From Pomphorhynchus laevis (taxonomy: Eukaryota > Acanthocephala > Palaeacanthocephala > Echinorhynchida > Pomphorhynchidae): 64,000 bases of DNA. Position 1 is the stretch's first letter; the number at the start of each line of letters is the position of its first letter. This document shows positions 43,260 through 52,489 of the stretch, piece after piece. The notes under the pieces were generated by a model. It was not told the origin of the DNA and made no database searches. It saw only the letters and a list, made by a program, of their open reading frames with translations. A program made the position numbers and the translations under genes. The stretch is taken from the NCBI GenBank assembly GCA_012934845.2, contig WNNJ02000108.1, positions 186,001-250,000 of the forward strand, written 5' to 3'.

Positions 43260-44340
43260 ACACTAGTTCACCGGTGGAATGCGACAAACTCAAGGCCGAA
43301 CTACTTACCTCCCAATATGAATCTGTTTACATATCCGAGACTACTGCAGCGCCTTTGTTACTTCCATCCTTCAATAATCTAGACTTGCAATCAGCTTCTG
43401 GGCTAGATCGACTCCATAAGCTATTCCTGCGTACACTTTCTTTGATACATTGTGGTCCACTAACCACTGTTTTTCAGAAGGTTTTGGATACTTGTGAATT
43501 ACCGGGAAAGTGGGAACAGGGAATTACTGAGTCAATACACAAAGCAGGTTAACCAGCTGTTCCAAGCAATTAACGTCCGATCACTTTAACTTCGGTGGTC
43601 TGCAAATTGTTGGAACGAGTGGTTGTTCACGAACTTGAAAGATTCATCGTCAACAATCAAAAACAGTGTCTTTAGCAGCGTGGATTCACGCACAAACGAT
43701 CTTACATGTCTAACCTACTGGTGGCCAGAGAACATTGATTTGTCATTCTTGACAAAGGCTTCCCCGTGAATGCAATTTACATTGATTTCTGCAAAACCTT
43801 CTATCGCGTCCCTCATAGAAGATTGCTTGCAAAGCTGAAATCATTGAGAATTGTCAATAAGTTACTGCAATTGATAGCACACTTTCTGGTCGGAAGAACA
43901 AACCGAGTCACTGTAAACGGCATTACATCGAATTCGCAGAATAACAGATCTAATCCATCAAGGCTCTGTACTCGGCCCGTTTTTCAAGGGCTTTATCAGT
44001 GACCTTCATGGGAGCTTAAAAAACACGCGCAGTTGTTTGCAGACGATTTAAAGCTGTGGTCAGCATCTGACTCCTAAGGGTGTAAAACTCAATGAGGATT
44101 TTAATCATTTATTGATTGGACGGAACGTTGGATGCTCCAGATAAATGAGAAGTGTGAAGTTCTGAGCATGGAACTCAGACAAGATCAGGAATATTGAAAG
44201 ATCAACGAATCTTAGTTGTCACTGCTGAAGATGATTTTGGGTTTTGGTTTCATGGTCGCTCAAATCGAAAGAGGAGATAATTAGAAAAGCTGGGGCAACA
44301 ATTCGAATTCTTTGGTCCATCGACGTTCGTTTACACGGCG
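43260..44340 (+). pseudogene. CR1-type LINE RT, decayed
   Basis: ECDKLKAELLTSQYESVY, SASGLDRLHKLFLRTLS, TTVFQKVLDTCELPGKWEQG, RPITLTSVVCKLLERVVVHE, RGFTHKRSYMSNLLVAREH, NAIYIDFCKTFYRVPHRRLL, AKLKSLRIVNKLLQLIAHFL, then QLFADDLKLWSASDS. The F-A-D-D box survives; G-V-P-Q-G-S has become unrecognisable (SNPSRLCTRPVFQG). A different CR1-group element from the one that follows it. Confidence 0.75.
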
Positions 44341-44525
44341 GCATTTCCCCTGACAAAATGAGAAGCCGACATTCTTAAGCGACAACAGAGGAGAAAAACT
44401 AAAATGCTATCAGGAATGTTGCGCACACCCTATGCCTATCGAGTGAGCCAACACTACCTCTACGTGCACTCAACTTCTTCGAGAAAACTCAATCCCATAG
44501 GGCCTGCTTGCACCGTGCCCCATGA

Positions 44526-45998
44526 TTTGAACTCCAACGCATACTCTCAAACCGTCTACTCCGTCATGTTTTTCGAGTCTATTACCGCTCTCTCAAACGT
44601 GATATCCGCTCGATCACTCCGTCTCCCCGTAATTCCTATCTTGCTATTCGCGGGTCTCATCTCAACCTAATACGTACCAATACTGTTCCTGCTCATGAAT
44701 CTGTTCCTGATCAAGAATCTTCCACATCGGAATGCAATGATGGTTATACCAGCTTTGAAGTTGGATGCGATTCCAAAGATTGCGATGTATGGACACTTGT
44801 TCGTGTTAAAATATCCGACCACTCGGTGTATAAACGTAAACATTTCACTTGCGGTTTTTGTACATCAGTACGACTACTACAGTTATCCTGCTCATCTACT
44901 CCTGTATCACACACGACCACTCAGACCAATGCTGTTTTAGATGTTTCCCTCGCATCAACACCTGACTTCGCATCATATAATCCCATTATTGAACCTACTC
45001 TCTCACACACTCCTCGTTCAACTACGTACCAAACTTCCATTAATCTTTCTCATTCTAACAATGCTAACGGTAAAGCTTTTCATCTCGTACCTCCTCTTTC
45101 CTATTCCTCCCCCAATCTAAATAAATCTCAAACTTCTTTATTCTCCTCACGTACTCCTTACTCGACCTCTCCTGTATCACCTCTCAATAATTTACACCCT
45201 TCCATCAAAATCATTTCCAGTAACATTTCCGATCAACTGATTCAACACTCCATTCCTGTCACTCATGCCCCAACCTATTTTAATTCTCCTTACTCTACCT
45301 CCCACGTAACACTTCCAAATAATTTACATCCTTCATTTAAAATCATATCCAGTCACATCTCTGATCAACCGATTCAATACCCCGCTCCTGTCACACTTGC
45401 TCCAACCAATATTAATTCTTTATCAAGCACCCCTGTCATTTCCACTTCTATCTGCTCATCTACCTCGACTCCTACCAGCTCTGTCCGTCCACCACTTCCA
45501 CGAAATCGTTTTCCTTCGCGCGATCGCTGTATAATCATATCAAACTTAAAGCTTTCCGAATCTGCTTCTCCACAATCTCGCCTCGATGATGATGTATCTG
45601 CTTTCAGGTCTATCCTAGCAACCATTCTACCTGATGATAACCCATCACTCTTTAATAATATCGCTCCTGTATCCTTTATTCGTTTAAACAAATCCACTAA
45701 ATCCAATCATCTCAGTCCTCCACTCTTAAAAATCGTTTTCCGACATAGTTCACATGCCTCTTCGGTACTCTCCCAACGTTTTAAACTTCTTACCACTTCC
45801 TCTACTTGCCGTATCTTTCCTGACCGCTCCCCTTCTGATATTGCCCAGCTCAATTTAGCTCGCATTGAAAAACATCGACGTGAAACAAACGGCGAGTCAT
45901 CCTTATCTATACGTAAAATCAACGGAAATTTTCACGTTCTTCACACAAGGCCAAAAATTCGATGGCGTCCCATCTCTCCCCCTTGTCTTCTTCGCTAG
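44526..45998 (+). CDS. CR1/L2-type LINE ORF1 (no ATG)
   Basis: Open frame of 490 codons after a TGA at 44523. It contains a cysteine cluster (GCDSKDCDVW ... FTCGFCTSVRL) that may be a zinc-binding motif, a long S/T/P-rich low-complexity middle with an internal duplication (two SPYSTS/TPYSTSPVS...NNLHPS(I/F)KIISS blocks about 45 residues apart), and a C-terminal RRM-like domain (RCIIISNLKLSES..., SFIRLNKSTKSNH..., LLKIVFRHSSHASSVLSQR, IFPDRSPSDIAQLNLARIEK). That layout suits the RNA-binding ORF1p of CR1/L2-group LINEs. There is no methionine codon anywhere in the frame, so it starts upstream by a lost frame or non-ATG codon, or is 5'-truncated. Overlaps ORF2 by 37 bp. Confidence 0.75.
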   Translation, partial: FELQRILSNRLLRHVFRVYYRSLKRDIRSITPSPRNSYLAIRGSHLNLIRTNTVPAHESVPDQESSTSECNDGYTSFEVGCDSKDCDVWTLVRVKISDHSVYKRKHFTCGFCTSVRLLQLSCSSTPVSHTTTQTNAVLDVSLASTPDFASYNPIIEPTLSHTPRSTTYQTSINLSHSNNANGKAFHLVPPLSYSSPNLNKSQTSLFSSRTPYSTSPVSPLNNLHPSIKIISSNISDQLIQHSIPVTHAPTYFNSPYSTSHVTLPNNLHPSFKIISSHISDQPIQYPAPVTLAPTNINSLSSTPVISTSICSSTSTPTSSVRPPLPRNRFPSRDRCIIISNLKLSESASPQSRLDDDVSAFRSILATILPDDNPSLFNNIAPVSFIRLNKSTKSNHLSPPLLKIVFRHSSHASSVLSQRFKLLTTSSTCRIFPDRSPSDIAQLNLARIEKHRRETNGESSLSIRKINGNFHVLHTRPKIRWRPISPPCLLR

Positions 45999-48865
45999 TC
46001 GATCTCGCTCCTAAGCATACTTTTCGTCTTAGTCTATTCAATACTCGCTCCATTCTTCATAAAGCTGATATGCTTCTCGATATCTTCGATCAATTATCTA
46101 TCGATATTATCTGCATTACCGAATCCTGGCACTCTGACTCCGACGATCTTGCTATTCGTCGTCTATGTCGCTCTGGTTGTTCTCTAATTGAATCAGCTCG
46201 TCAAATTACATCTCATACATCTACTGCGTCTAACCATGGCGGTATTGTTGCCATTGCTCGTCACCCAATGTCTTTACGTAAAATCAACGTTAACATCCAT
46301 TACACTTCGTTCGAATTACTCATATGCAGATTATCAACGCCTTTCCCTCTGGAACTTGTGATTGTATACCGTCCAGGTTCAGTTGCCCCATCACGTATCT
46401 TCTTTAACGACCTTGCAGATCTAATGTATCACTGTTCATTGTCTTATACTTTTTCTTTTTTTCTCGGTGACTTTAACATTCGTCTTGATCGCCCGTCTGA
46501 CTCTGACTCTATCACTTTAACTAATCTTTTTTCTGATTTTAACTATAAATTACTTTCAACAAGCCCAACTCATATTCTCGGCGGTGCTCTCGACATCATT
46601 GCTGTTCCTAACTGCTTCAATGACTATACCTCCTTGTCAATTACTGATCCTGGTTTGTCCGATCATTTCCTTGTCACTCTTACTCTTACTCGTCCCCATC
46701 CTCCTTCTCCGCCTTTACCTTTATCTACACCAAGTCGACCCTGGAAGCTTCTCGATATCCCTGTTCTCTGCACAGCCTTACTCAATTCTTCACTCTTTTC
46801 ACTTCCTCTTAACTATCTCTCTCCCGATGATCTCTGCATTCTGTTTGATTCTGAACTTACGTCGATCCTCAATAACCTTCTGCCTAGTCGACTTCGACGT
46901 TCCCAGCGCTTGCGCCATGCTCCCTGGTTCGATTCTGACTGCAGTCTTTCTAAGCGTCGACTCCATCACTCTTTTCGTATGTATAAACGCTTTCTTAAAC
47001 GTTCACCCGACTCACTCTCTCCAAATATTCGTGATTCCTACTTTTCTCAACGCCGTTCACATCTCATTCTTATACGTACTAAACGTACTCTCTTTTGGCG
47101 AAATCAACTCGAGTCATCTTCCAACTCTAAATCTCATTGGAAAATCTTAAACTCAATTCTTTCACGATCATCTACCCCTTGTAATATAAATCCTGATGAA
47201 TTTTCTTCTTATCTACAAACTAAACTATCTAATTTACTTTCCCTACTACCCATAGCCCCCTTGTACCCACTCTTCTCTTTAAATACTTCCCTCCCAGAAC
47301 TATTCCACCTTCCCGTTTCGTCTGATGAAGTTTCTTCGGTTCTGCTGTCATTACCTAATAAAACCTCTCCTTCTGACCCAATTCCCACTCACTTGCTTAA
47401 AAATATCTGCTCCTTTATCTTACCCTTCCTAACCACATTGTTCAACTCGTCCATCCGTAGCTGTACATTTCCTTCCATCTGGAAATGCGCCACTGTTCGT
47501 CCTCTCATCAAAAAGCAATCTCTCGACTCCTCACTACCATCTTCGTACCGTCCTATTTCACTTCTCCCAACCCTCTCTAAACTCCTTGAGCGTCTCGTTC
47601 TTAAGCAAGTTAATACATATCTCTATTCCTCTAACTTATTTCCTCCCTTCCAAGCCGCTTTTCGCTCTAATTACTCTACCGAAATTGCCTGTCTTAAAGT
47701 TTATAACGACTTACTCATATCGCGCGATCATAAATTATGTAGTGTCATAGTTTCTCTTGATCTATCGTCTGCTTTTGACATCGTCGATCACTCGATTCTT
47801 CTCCATCGCCTTCGTCATGATTATGGCTTCTCTTTACCCACTGTATCATGGTTTTCTTCATATCTATCAAACCGTACATTTCGCGTCTATTCTAACTCTT
47901 CTCTCTCCCATCCTTCGTCCATTCCGTCCGGTGTTCCACAAGGCTCCGTATTAGGCCCTATACTTTTCTCTCTTCTTGGTGATTTGTCTTCGATTTCTCA
48001 TAAATTTAACTTCCATGTTATGCAATATGCTGATGACATTCTCATCTATGCTCATGCACCTGTTTATCGTATTCACGATCTTAGTGTTTCCGCTTCGGAC
48101 TGTCTTGTCTCAATTTCCAATCATCTTTCTTCCCTTCGCCTTTCTCTGAATCCTGATAAATCCAAAATTATGTGGATCCTACCTCGACGCCTCGGCTTCG
48201 AACCTCCCTCCGTATCATTAAATTCTACAATTCTTCCTATCGTTGATAATCTCGTTTTCCTAGGCTTCTATTTTGACAACCGACTTTCACTTAAACCTTT
48301 CGTTAGAGATAAAGTACGCTCATCTACCTTGATACTCCGCAACCTCCGTCAAGTTCGTAGATTGATCGATTTCCCTTCTTGTATGACTCTCATATCATCT
48401 CTCCTTTTTTCTAGACTCGATTATTGTCTTAGTCTATTTTCCAACTCACCTAAATCCACTCTTCTTCCCCTACAACGCATCGTCAACGCAGCTGTCCGAA
48501 TTCTCCTCCGTCTTCGTCGTTTTGATCATACATCCTACCATCTTGCTTCTCTCGATTTGCCTACAATTTATTGTCGTGTTCAAATTCGTCTTCTTATCGT
48601 TGCTTTCCGCCTTGTAACTTTTCATACCCCTTCATTTCTCAACCTTCCTTTTCTTGATAATTCTCGTCCTGTTTACTGTTCCTTGCGTTCCTGTAATTCC
48701 CTTCTTTTACATGTCCCAAACTACTCTACCTCCTTTGGACTCCGCTCCTTCCTGGTGGCTGCTCCTCTATCGTGGAATCATCTGCCCATTCATATACGCC
48801 AATCAACTTCCCTGCAGTGCTTCAAACGACAAATCCGATCCCATTTTAACAATTTATCTGCTTGA
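45962..48865 (+). CDS. CR1/L2-type LINE ORF2: AP endonuclease and reverse transcriptase, intact
   Basis: Uninterrupted 967 codons. Residues about 20-250 form an APE-type endonuclease: FNTRSILHKADMLLD (N), ICITESWH (E), IVYRPGS, FFLGDFNIRLD (G-D-F-N), and SDHFLVTLTL (S-D-H). Residues about 510-780 are the RT: SYRPISLLPTLSKLLERLVL, FRSNYSTEIACLKVYNDLL, SLDLSSAFDIVDHSILLHRL, SGVPQGSVLGPILF, MQYADDILIY (Y-A-D-D). The C terminus ends FLVAAPLSWNHLPIHIRQ. The enzyme nicks target DNA and reverse-transcribes its own RNA there. All catalytic boxes are present, so this copy may be young. Upstream ORF1 overlaps it. Start ATG at 45962 is the first in frame. Confidence 0.9.
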   Translation: MASHLSPLSSSLVDLAPKHTFRLSLFNTRSILHKADMLLDIFDQLSIDIICITESWHSDSDDLAIRRLCRSGCSLIESARQITSHTSTASNHGGIVAIARHPMSLRKINVNIHYTSFELLICRLSTPFPLELVIVYRPGSVAPSRIFFNDLADLMYHCSLSYTFSFFLGDFNIRLDRPSDSDSITLTNLFSDFNYKLLSTSPTHILGGALDIIAVPNCFNDYTSLSITDPGLSDHFLVTLTLTRPHPPSPPLPLSTPSRPWKLLDIPVLCTALLNSSLFSLPLNYLSPDDLCILFDSELTSILNNLLPSRLRRSQRLRHAPWFDSDCSLSKRRLHHSFRMYKRFLKRSPDSLSPNIRDSYFSQRRSHLILIRTKRTLFWRNQLESSSNSKSHWKILNSILSRSSTPCNINPDEFSSYLQTKLSNLLSLLPIAPLYPLFSLNTSLPELFHLPVSSDEVSSVLLSLPNKTSPSDPIPTHLLKNICSFILPFLTTLFNSSIRSCTFPSIWKCATVRPLIKKQSLDSSLPSSYRPISLLPTLSKLLERLVLKQVNTYLYSSNLFPPFQAAFRSNYSTEIACLKVYNDLLISRDHKLCSVIVSLDLSSAFDIVDHSILLHRLRHDYGFSLPTVSWFSSYLSNRTFRVYSNSSLSHPSSIPSGVPQGSVLGPILFSLLGDLSSISHKFNFHVMQYADDILIYAHAPVYRIHDLSVSASDCLVSISNHLSSLRLSLNPDKSKIMWILPRRLGFEPPSVSLNSTILPIVDNLVFLGFYFDNRLSLKPFVRDKVRSSTLILRNLRQVRRLIDFPSCMTLISSLLFSRLDYCLSLFSNSPKSTLLPLQRIVNAAVRILLRLRRFDHTSYHLASLDLPTIYCRVQIRLLIVAFRLVTFHTPSFLNLPFLDNSRPVYCSLRSCNSLLLHVPNYSTSFGLRSFLVAAPLSWNHLPIHIRQSTSLQCFKRQIRSHFNNLSA

Positions 48866-48940
48866 CTTTTTCATTTTTGTTTGTGGACTTGTAAGCGTAC
48901 AGCTTGTACGCATTTGCCACATTAAATAAATTTGTATTAT
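48866..48940 (+). other. CR1/L2-type LINE 3' UTR
   Basis: Short 3' UTR: ttgtttgtggacttgtaagc, the stem-loop at 48895-48911, then gcatttgccac and attaaataaa. No poly(A) tail, as usual for CR1/L2-group LINEs. Confidence 0.75.
48895..48911 (+). other. CR1/L2-type 3' UTR stem-loop (intact copy)
   Basis: GCGTACA-GCT-TGTACGC, seven perfect pairs, 3-nt loop. Probable recognition hairpin for the element's own RT; see the paired change at 25210-25225. Confidence 0.75.
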
Positions 48941-48984
48941 TAATGCAACTTCTTATGGCAGCATAAAATCATCACTTCTTTCAG

Positions 48985-50140
48985 CTATAAGTCTCTCCGG
49001 CATACTTTTAACTCAATCCTTTCTCGCTCCACTTCGTCTCGCAACAACAATCCTCATGATTATACATCATTTCTTCACACCAAAATATCCACGTTGCTTT
49101 CTTACACCCCGTCTTTATCCCATAGCATTTCCCCACCTTGCCTCATCCTCCCAAACTATTTCATATTCTCCCTGTCTCACCTGCCGAAGTCTCATCTGTC
49201 TTCATGTCCATGCCTAATCAAACCTCACCTGTCGATACCCTACTTCCCCATACTTAAATCAATTTGCTCATCGATATCCGCTTTTCTCATTACTTTGTTT
49301 AACTCGTTCATTCGCGGTTGTATCTTCTCTTCAGACTGGAAATCCGCCATTGTTCGTCCCCTCCTTAAGAAAATATAACTCGACCCCTTCCTTCTAGCCA
49401 TCGTTCGTCAACTTCTTAAGAAAATATCGCTAATCCCCTCCCTTCCTTCTAGCTTTCGCCCCATTTCACTCCTCTTTACTCTTTCTAAGCTCTTAGAACG
49501 CCTTAACTTAAAGCAGATAACCGTTTATTTCTCTTCATCCAATATGTACCCTCTTTTCCAACCCGCTTTTTTCCCTAATCACTCCACAGAAATCGCCTGC
49601 GTGAAAGTTTACAACGACCTACTTATTTCTCGTGACAAGGCACTATATTGTGTTTTCATATTTCACGACCTCTCCTCCGACTTCGACATCGTCGACCAGT
49701 CCATACTCCTTTCCCGCCTTCGTTATTATTATGACTTTGCTTCCTCCTCCATAGCATGGTTTGCCTTAAATCTATCCGGTCGTTTTTTCTTTTTGTTATG
49801 TTGATAAGACCCTCTCCCGTCAACCTAACATATCTTCTCCCTTGTATCTTTTGCCTTGTGAATCATCGCATAGTTCACAATCTAACTTTCTTAGGCTTCC
49901 ATTTCGATGATCAAATTTCCCTTGAACCCTTAGTCCGTGACAAGTCCGAGCGTATAACTTAATTCTGCTTGACATCCGTCGTATCCGTCCTCTTATCGAC
50001 TTCCGTTCTTGTATGTATATTCTCTGATCGTTTCTCCTCCCTAAAATCAATTACTAACCCAGCCTTTTCGCCAATTCTCCAAAACCCATCATCCTACTCC
50101 TACAACGCATCATCAACTCCGCCGTTAGAGTGCTCCTACG
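48985..50140 (+). pseudogene. CR1/L2-type LINE, decayed second copy
   Basis: Starts inside ORF2 (HKSLRHTFNSILSRSTS) and follows it: SAFLITLFNSFIRGCIFSSD, WKSAIVRPLLKK, SSFRPISLLFTLSKLLERL, NHSTEIACVKVYNDLLISRD, SDFDIVDQSILLSRLRYYYD, then an internal deletion that removes G-V-P-Q-G-S and Y-A-D-D, then FLGFHFDDQISLEPLVRDK and LQRIINSAVRVLLRI. A 60-bp segment is partly duplicated near 49360-49440 (two RPLLKK/RQLLKK). Ended by a PLE junction at 50141. Confidence 0.8.
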
Positions 50141-50182
50141 TATATTTATTTGATGGTTTATTTAAACCATCAAATAAATATA
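50141..50182. repeat. Perfect palindrome at the 5' end of a PLE
   Basis: Arms of 20 bp (tatatttatttgatggttta and its exact complement), 2-nt loop. The right arm is PLE coding sequence; the left arm is its inverted copy at the junction with LINE sequence. Confidence 0.95.
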
Positions 50183-50925
50183 AATATATGGATAAAATTG
50201 AATTAATAGAATCCTTAAATATTTTGATAAATCAAAATTATTTAAAAGTAGGGACATCTATATTTAGACAAGTAAAAGGTGTTCCAATGGGTGGTAATAG
50301 TAGCCCAATTATAGCTGACTTATTTTTAAGCTTTATAGAATATGAATTTGTTCATAACTGTTTAAAAAATAAATCTAAATTATATAAATATATGAAATAT
50401 ATGTTTCGATATATTGATGATATATGTGTATTTAATTCTAATAATTTTTATTCAATTAGTGAGCACATTTATCCAGAAAGCCTTATTCTTAACAAAACCA
50501 ATATTAATGATAAAGAAGGTGTATATCTAGATATGAACATTAAATTAACATCAATTAAAACTACTATTAATTTATATCGTAAAGATGACATATTTAAATT
50601 TACAAGAAACATATTTTTGCATGAGCATTCATGCATACCATATAATATAAAATATAATACATTAAATAATGAAATTTAAAGAATTGCAACGATTTTTAAT
50701 GATATTGGCTTTCTTCAAAATCATTTAAATAATTTAATAGATACATATTTTAAACTAGGTTACTATAAAAATAACATCAAGCAGAAAATAGTAAAATATA
50801 TAAATCAACACAATAATATAAAGAATAAATTTAAACTCTTAAGAGGCAAATTTGTATGGATGGATAATAAATAATATACTTTGTATTATAATAAGATACA
50901 CCAGATAATCAAATGTCATCATCGA
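50163..50925 (+). pseudogene. PLE reverse transcriptase, tandem copy 1
   Basis: Plus strand: MDKIELIESLNILINQNYLK, VGTSIFRQVKGVPMGGNSSP, IIADLFLSFIEYEFVHNC, YMKYMFRYIDDICVFNSNNF, ISEHIYPESLILNKTNINDK, TTINLYRKDDIFKFTRNIFL, HEHSCIPYNIKYNTLNNEI. One missing T at about 50676 (aatttaaag versus attttaag in copy 2) creates a stop; beyond it the frame goes on through LIDTYFKLGYYKNN...KLLRGKFVWMDNK. PLE RTs are related to telomerase RT. No GIY-YIG endonuclease motif follows the RT before the stop. 5'-truncated. Confidence 0.9.
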
Positions 50926-51598
50926 TACATTAATGATATATGTGTATTTAATTCTAATAATTTTTATTCAATAAGCGAACAAATTTATCCAGAAAGCCAT
51001 ATTCTTAACAAAACCAATATTAATGATAAAAAGGTGTATATCTAGATATGAACATTAAATTAACATTAACTAAAACTACTGTTAATTTATATCGTAAAGA
51101 TGGTATATTTAAATTTACAAGAAACATATTTTTGCATGAGCATTAATGCATTCCATATAATATAAAATATAATGCATTAAATAATGAAATTTTAAGAATT
51201 GCAACTATTTGTAACGATATTATATTTCTTAGATACATATTTTAAACCAAGTTACTATAAAAAGCATCAAACAGAAAATAGTAAAATATAAATCAGCAGT
51301 ATAATATTAAAAATAAATTTAAACTCTTAAGCGGAAAATGCTTATGGATGAATAATAAATAATATACTTTGTATTAGAATAAGATACTAGATAATCAAAT
51401 TTCATCAAAGGAAATACGTCATTAGATGTATTAGGCCCAGCTGCTATGTTGGGTCGAGGAATAGGGGCCGAAACCTGATAGCATAGTAGTTCCTCCTGAT
51501 GACCTCTAATCCTTATTCTGATACAACGTCTGTTATTTATTACTCAATTCATAAAAATGACGTTTATTTTAAATTTCATTTTTTAACTTGATTTTATG
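50926..51598 (+). pseudogene. PLE tandem copy 2 with terminal segment
   Basis: Begins abruptly at the RYIDD region (cgatacattaatgatatatg), runs to SGKCLWMNNK stop, then tttgtattagaataagatac and the conserved terminal box 51415-51540, and stops near ttttttaacttga. One base is lost in NDKEGVY (aatgataaaaaggtg). Head to tail with copies 1 and 3. Confidence 0.85.
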
Positions 51599-51975
51599 GA
51601 TGGATAATAAATAATATACTTTGTATTATAATAAGATACTAGATAGTTTTATCAGAGGAAATACATCATTAGCATGCATTTGGCCCCGCTGCTATGTGGG
51701 GTAGAGGAGTTAGGGGCTGAAACCTGATAGCATAGCAGTTTCTCCTGATGACCTCTAATTCTTATTCTGATACATAGTTTGTTATCTATTAGTCAATTCA
51801 TAAAAATTGATTTTTATTTTTTAATTTTAGTTTATAATTCATCTTGATATAAATTATATAAAATCTTATAACAATTATTTATTATTAATTAATTTTTTAT
51901 TATTTAACTATTTAACTTTTATTTTGCGTTATTTTTGATTTGCAATATAAAATACGTATACTAGGTTAGCTTATT
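51599..51975 (+). repeat. PLE tandem copy 3, terminal segment only
   Basis: Starts at the last codons (atggatggataataaataa), then a second copy of the terminal box (51655-51780), then the AT-rich stretch that ends with the degenerate word aatacgtatactaggttagc. Shows the full terminal unit is about 350 bp. Confidence 0.8.
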
Positions 51976-52165
51976 TAATTCGTATCCAATTGCTACATTA
52001 TTCTCTTTTATTCAATTTTAAATTGTAATTAAAATTTGATTTACTATTAAATTATTAAATATAAAATTTCAATTCCGCTATTCTACAGTATATCCATCAT
52101 TAGTAAGTTCGCTAATTAAAGTTCTCAAGCATATCCCTTATTAGTGTTCCGCAATTCCCACATTA
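51970..52165. repeat. Isolated satellite unit
   Basis: Near-identical to 43070-43250 (ttccgctattctacagtata, tccatcattagtaagttcgc, ccgcaattcccacatta), about 9 kb from the array. Confidence 0.85.
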
Positions 52166-52209
52166 AACTTTCACCGTTCTCCAATGTTTGACTATTTTAC
52201 CTTAATCAG

Positions 52210-52489
52210 TTCAAAGTCAATATCATATCGGTATCAGTACATTTGTTAACTATTGATTTGTCGGCTACATTATTTTCAATTTATATCCTTTGTATATAAT
52301 GTAATGTATAATATTTAGACATCTTATTTTAATGCCTATTGAAAGAGGTTCAAAGTCAATATCATATCGGTATCAGTACATTTGTTAACTATTGATTTGT
52401 CGGCTACATTATTTTCAATTTATATCCTTTGTATATAATGTAATGTATAATATTTAGACATCTTATTTTAATGCCTATTGAAAGAGGTT
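52210..52489. repeat. Perfect 139-bp tandem duplication
   Basis: Two copies beginning caaagtcaatatcatatcgg at 52212 and 52351; I see no difference between them. Confidence 0.95.

Noticed and set aside
45374-45922. Two minus-strand open frames of 110 and 71 codons
   Set aside because: Antisense shadows of the S/T/P-rich ORF1; their composition (D/E/R/G-rich) is what the complement of that region gives.
46584-47150. 188-codon open frame overlapping ORF2
   Set aside because: Alternative frame within the intact ORF2; L/S-rich because of the pyrimidine-rich sense strand. No domain.
51415-51540. Complete hammerhead ribozyme in the PLE terminal box
   Set aside because: CTGATGA, a GTC and one helix are present, but no stem II followed by GAAA could be placed in either topology, so it is reported only as a structured box.
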